The notes beneath the pieces are model-generated. The model did not search any database. It had not been told where the DNA came from and worked only from the letters and a program-made list of their open reading frames with translations. DNA of 64,000 nt, taken from NCBI GenBank assembly GCA_006384855.1, contig VCJN01002082.1:32501-96500 (forward strand). Reading direction: 5' to 3'. This document shows positions 62,323 to 64,000 of this stretch, piece after piece. This stretch comes from Tetraselmis striata (Eukaryota; Chlorophyta; Chlorodendrophyceae; Chlorodendrales; Chlorodendraceae). Position 1 is the first letter of the stretch, and every line of letters begins with the position of its first letter. Made by a program: the position numbers and the translations under genes.

Positions 62323-63375
62323 GATGTCTAATGAAATGCTCGAGGTTACACGTGGGAGTGATATTTGTGGGATCGTGCAGAGCGCGGCGAGTGTCGAAGT
62401 GCTGTCAACCTGCAACAGCAGATCTTGGACCTCGAAAGCGATGGCGATCCGCGGCTGTCGCAAAAGGACGCCGCGCCAGCAGGCCGCCAGCACTCAACAG
62501 CGCAACCCGTACCATACAAGGAATATACCTACTGCACACGTAGCGACTTATTATGCTCGTATCCCGGGATCCACCAGGTACTGGGATACTGTAGCGACTA
62601 CAAGTATCTCATCCTCGTGCTGTGCGACGCGACTTAGTCGCTACTATTCGTCACTCGTACGCGCAACCCTGCTGACCTGTTGAGACTCTAGACGGCCCGC
62701 GGAAAACAATATAACGCCATAAACTACATGAACTACATGAAAAAAAAAAAAAAAACTACATGAACTGACGTAAAATCGGATTGCGTTACCGCCGTCAGGA
62801 TCATCGTTCACGCTTTCTATGAGCTTGCTACGAGTACCTCGTATCTTCGTCGAGTAGTCAGTAGCGTACCACTATTCCAGCAGTATGCTGCGCGCTGCTG
62901 GGGGTGGGCGCGGAGCTGCTACGAGTGCGGGTCGCTACCATTAGTATTTTGTGCGCACTCGTACCCTAGCCTGCCGGCATGCCATCGGACGGCAGGGCGC
63001 CGCGGCGACGGGGTCGTCGTGGTGGCGAGGGTACAGGTACGAGTACTTTACCAGACCGGATGAATAAGTCTCGATATAGATGACTCGGGGTCAATGACGA
63101 AATCAGTTTACAGGATTTCTCCCCTTTCTCCTGCTACTCGTACCTGTATGTTCTGCATGTTTGAAAACCGCTACATACATTATGTGCGTTGCCAGCCGCG
63201 AAGTGGTTTGAAACCCTAAACCAGAAAAGGGCAATAACAAATCCACCTACTAAGGATTACCTGTAGCGACCTCCTGCCTGTCGCGAAGTGACAGTAGTGG
63301 TACGGGTTATTAGTTTACCCGTCGCTACGCAGTGGCGGGAAGAGCCCAGGCACCCGGCTGACTGGTCGCACGTCC
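62323..63375. other. Upstream of the cyclophilin gene; no gene seen
   Basis: Contains an A-run with flanking AACTACATGA repeats (62725-62765) and GTACGAGTA/TAGCGAC-type short repeats. No coding sequence supported. Confidence 0.4.
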
Positions 63376-63379
63376 TCAT

Positions 63380-63620
63380 AACCAGACTCTGCTCTGCAGA
63401 AGCTCTATCTGGCACCGCGAGGTAGCCGTCTTGTCACTCGCGGATTTTGAACCGACACATCCGCCATGGGCTGGCTCCAGCAAGTTTGGGCGCTTTGCGG
63501 CTCCCCTGCTACTTGCCGGCTGTCCCGCGATGCGCTGACCAAATCCCAAGCCATGTGCTCCGTCTCCATCGACACCCCGTCCACGAGCCGTCAATTGAGC
63601 CAGTGACTCACGATGTGAAC
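63380..63620 (-). pseudogene. Fragment of the Gag-like region of the tyrosine-recombinase family
   Basis: The minus strand reads SLAQLTARGRGVDGDGAHG and FGQRIAGQPASSRGAAKRPN, clearly related to the region starting at 45300. It is a broken remnant. Confidence 0.7.
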
Positions 63621-63924
63621 TCGAGCAGCAATGTAGATTGGGCATGCATCTCTGTTTGAAGCGATTCGTCGCGCATCGGCCCGGCGACATGGAAATCTGC
63701 TCCATATACATGGCTTGGTGCCGCACGCACTGAGCAGTACGGATGAGAACAACACACTCGGATGGTGAAGCGGGAGTGGTCTTGAAACAAGTTGTGACCT
63801 TGCATGCAACACGTTACGGGACAAATAATCGCTTTTTGTAACACAACGAAACTGGAAGATGACATGTTCATTTGTTGCGGTTGCTTTTTTTATCTACTCG
63901 TCTTGCACACTACGAACGGGCGCA

Positions 63925-64000
63925 CCGACCTTACCAACGACAACCTCAAGCAGGATGACCGCGCGGCGTCTGCCGGCTCGGGAGAACTACATTTGGATGA
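63925..64000 (+). pseudogene. Second fragment of the same Gag-like region, opposite strand, cut by the window end
   Basis: GACCTTACCAACGACAACCT and CAAGCAGGATGACCG match 45627-45695 on the plus strand. With 63380-63620 on the minus strand it shows a rearranged or nested pair of remnants. Confidence 0.65.

Overview
The window looks like nuclear DNA of a green alga (Chlorophyta, order not assignable by eye). The evidence is a plant-type AP2/ERF transcription factor, a CAND8/TPRA1-type seven-helix protein with the plant-like acidic C-terminus, many short GT-AG introns, TGTAA polyadenylation motifs after two genes, CCCTAA-type telomere-like repeats, high GC, and many pure G/C homopolymers. There is nothing bacterial about the layout.

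Five host genes can be modelled. (1) A DDT/WHIM-type chromatin-remodelling-like gene, plus strand, about 162-6629, with repeat-filled introns and an RG-rich tail. (2) A large minus-strand gene, about 16618-9722, joining a TIR domain, one membrane helix, a coiled coil, fourteen WD40 repeats, a Notch-type LNR and a nidogen-like domain. (3) A complete nine-exon TPRA1/CAND8 homologue, minus, 22521-20362. (4) A complete seven-exon AP2/ERF gene, plus, 56118-59414. (5) A complete five-exon cytosolic cyclophilin, minus, 62322-60785, convergent with the AP2 gene.

The rest is mostly mobile DNA and repeats. A decayed LINE lies at 23150-25980, with a 3'-end fragment of the same family at 4025-4155. A whole-looking Ty3/gypsy-type element of 8.5 kb lies at 28335-36868, flanked by a 4-bp target duplication. 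It carries a cytosine-methyltransferase-like region, protease, RT, RNase H, DDE integrase, a PHD finger and a second methyltransferase-like domain. Instead of direct LTRs it has DIRS-like split inverted repeats with an internal complementary region. This is the most unusual object in the window. A tyrosine-recombinase element lies at about 45200-48045; its 3' module also stands alone at 25990-26190, and pieces of its first gene lie at the right edge. A PiggyBac-like zinc-finger ORF (40132-40938) and a possible BED-finger gene (42302-44505, minus) suggest further DNA transposons.

Tandem duplications (235, 665, 230, 370 and 195 bp periods), a 30-bp GC minisatellite, a SINE-like family in three copies, a small MITE-like family in two copies and a lower-GC block at 53.0-54.7 kb fill most of the remainder. 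Exon boundaries are read by eye from splice signals, phase and protein similarity. They are strong for genes 3, 4 and 5, and provisional for genes 1 and 2.
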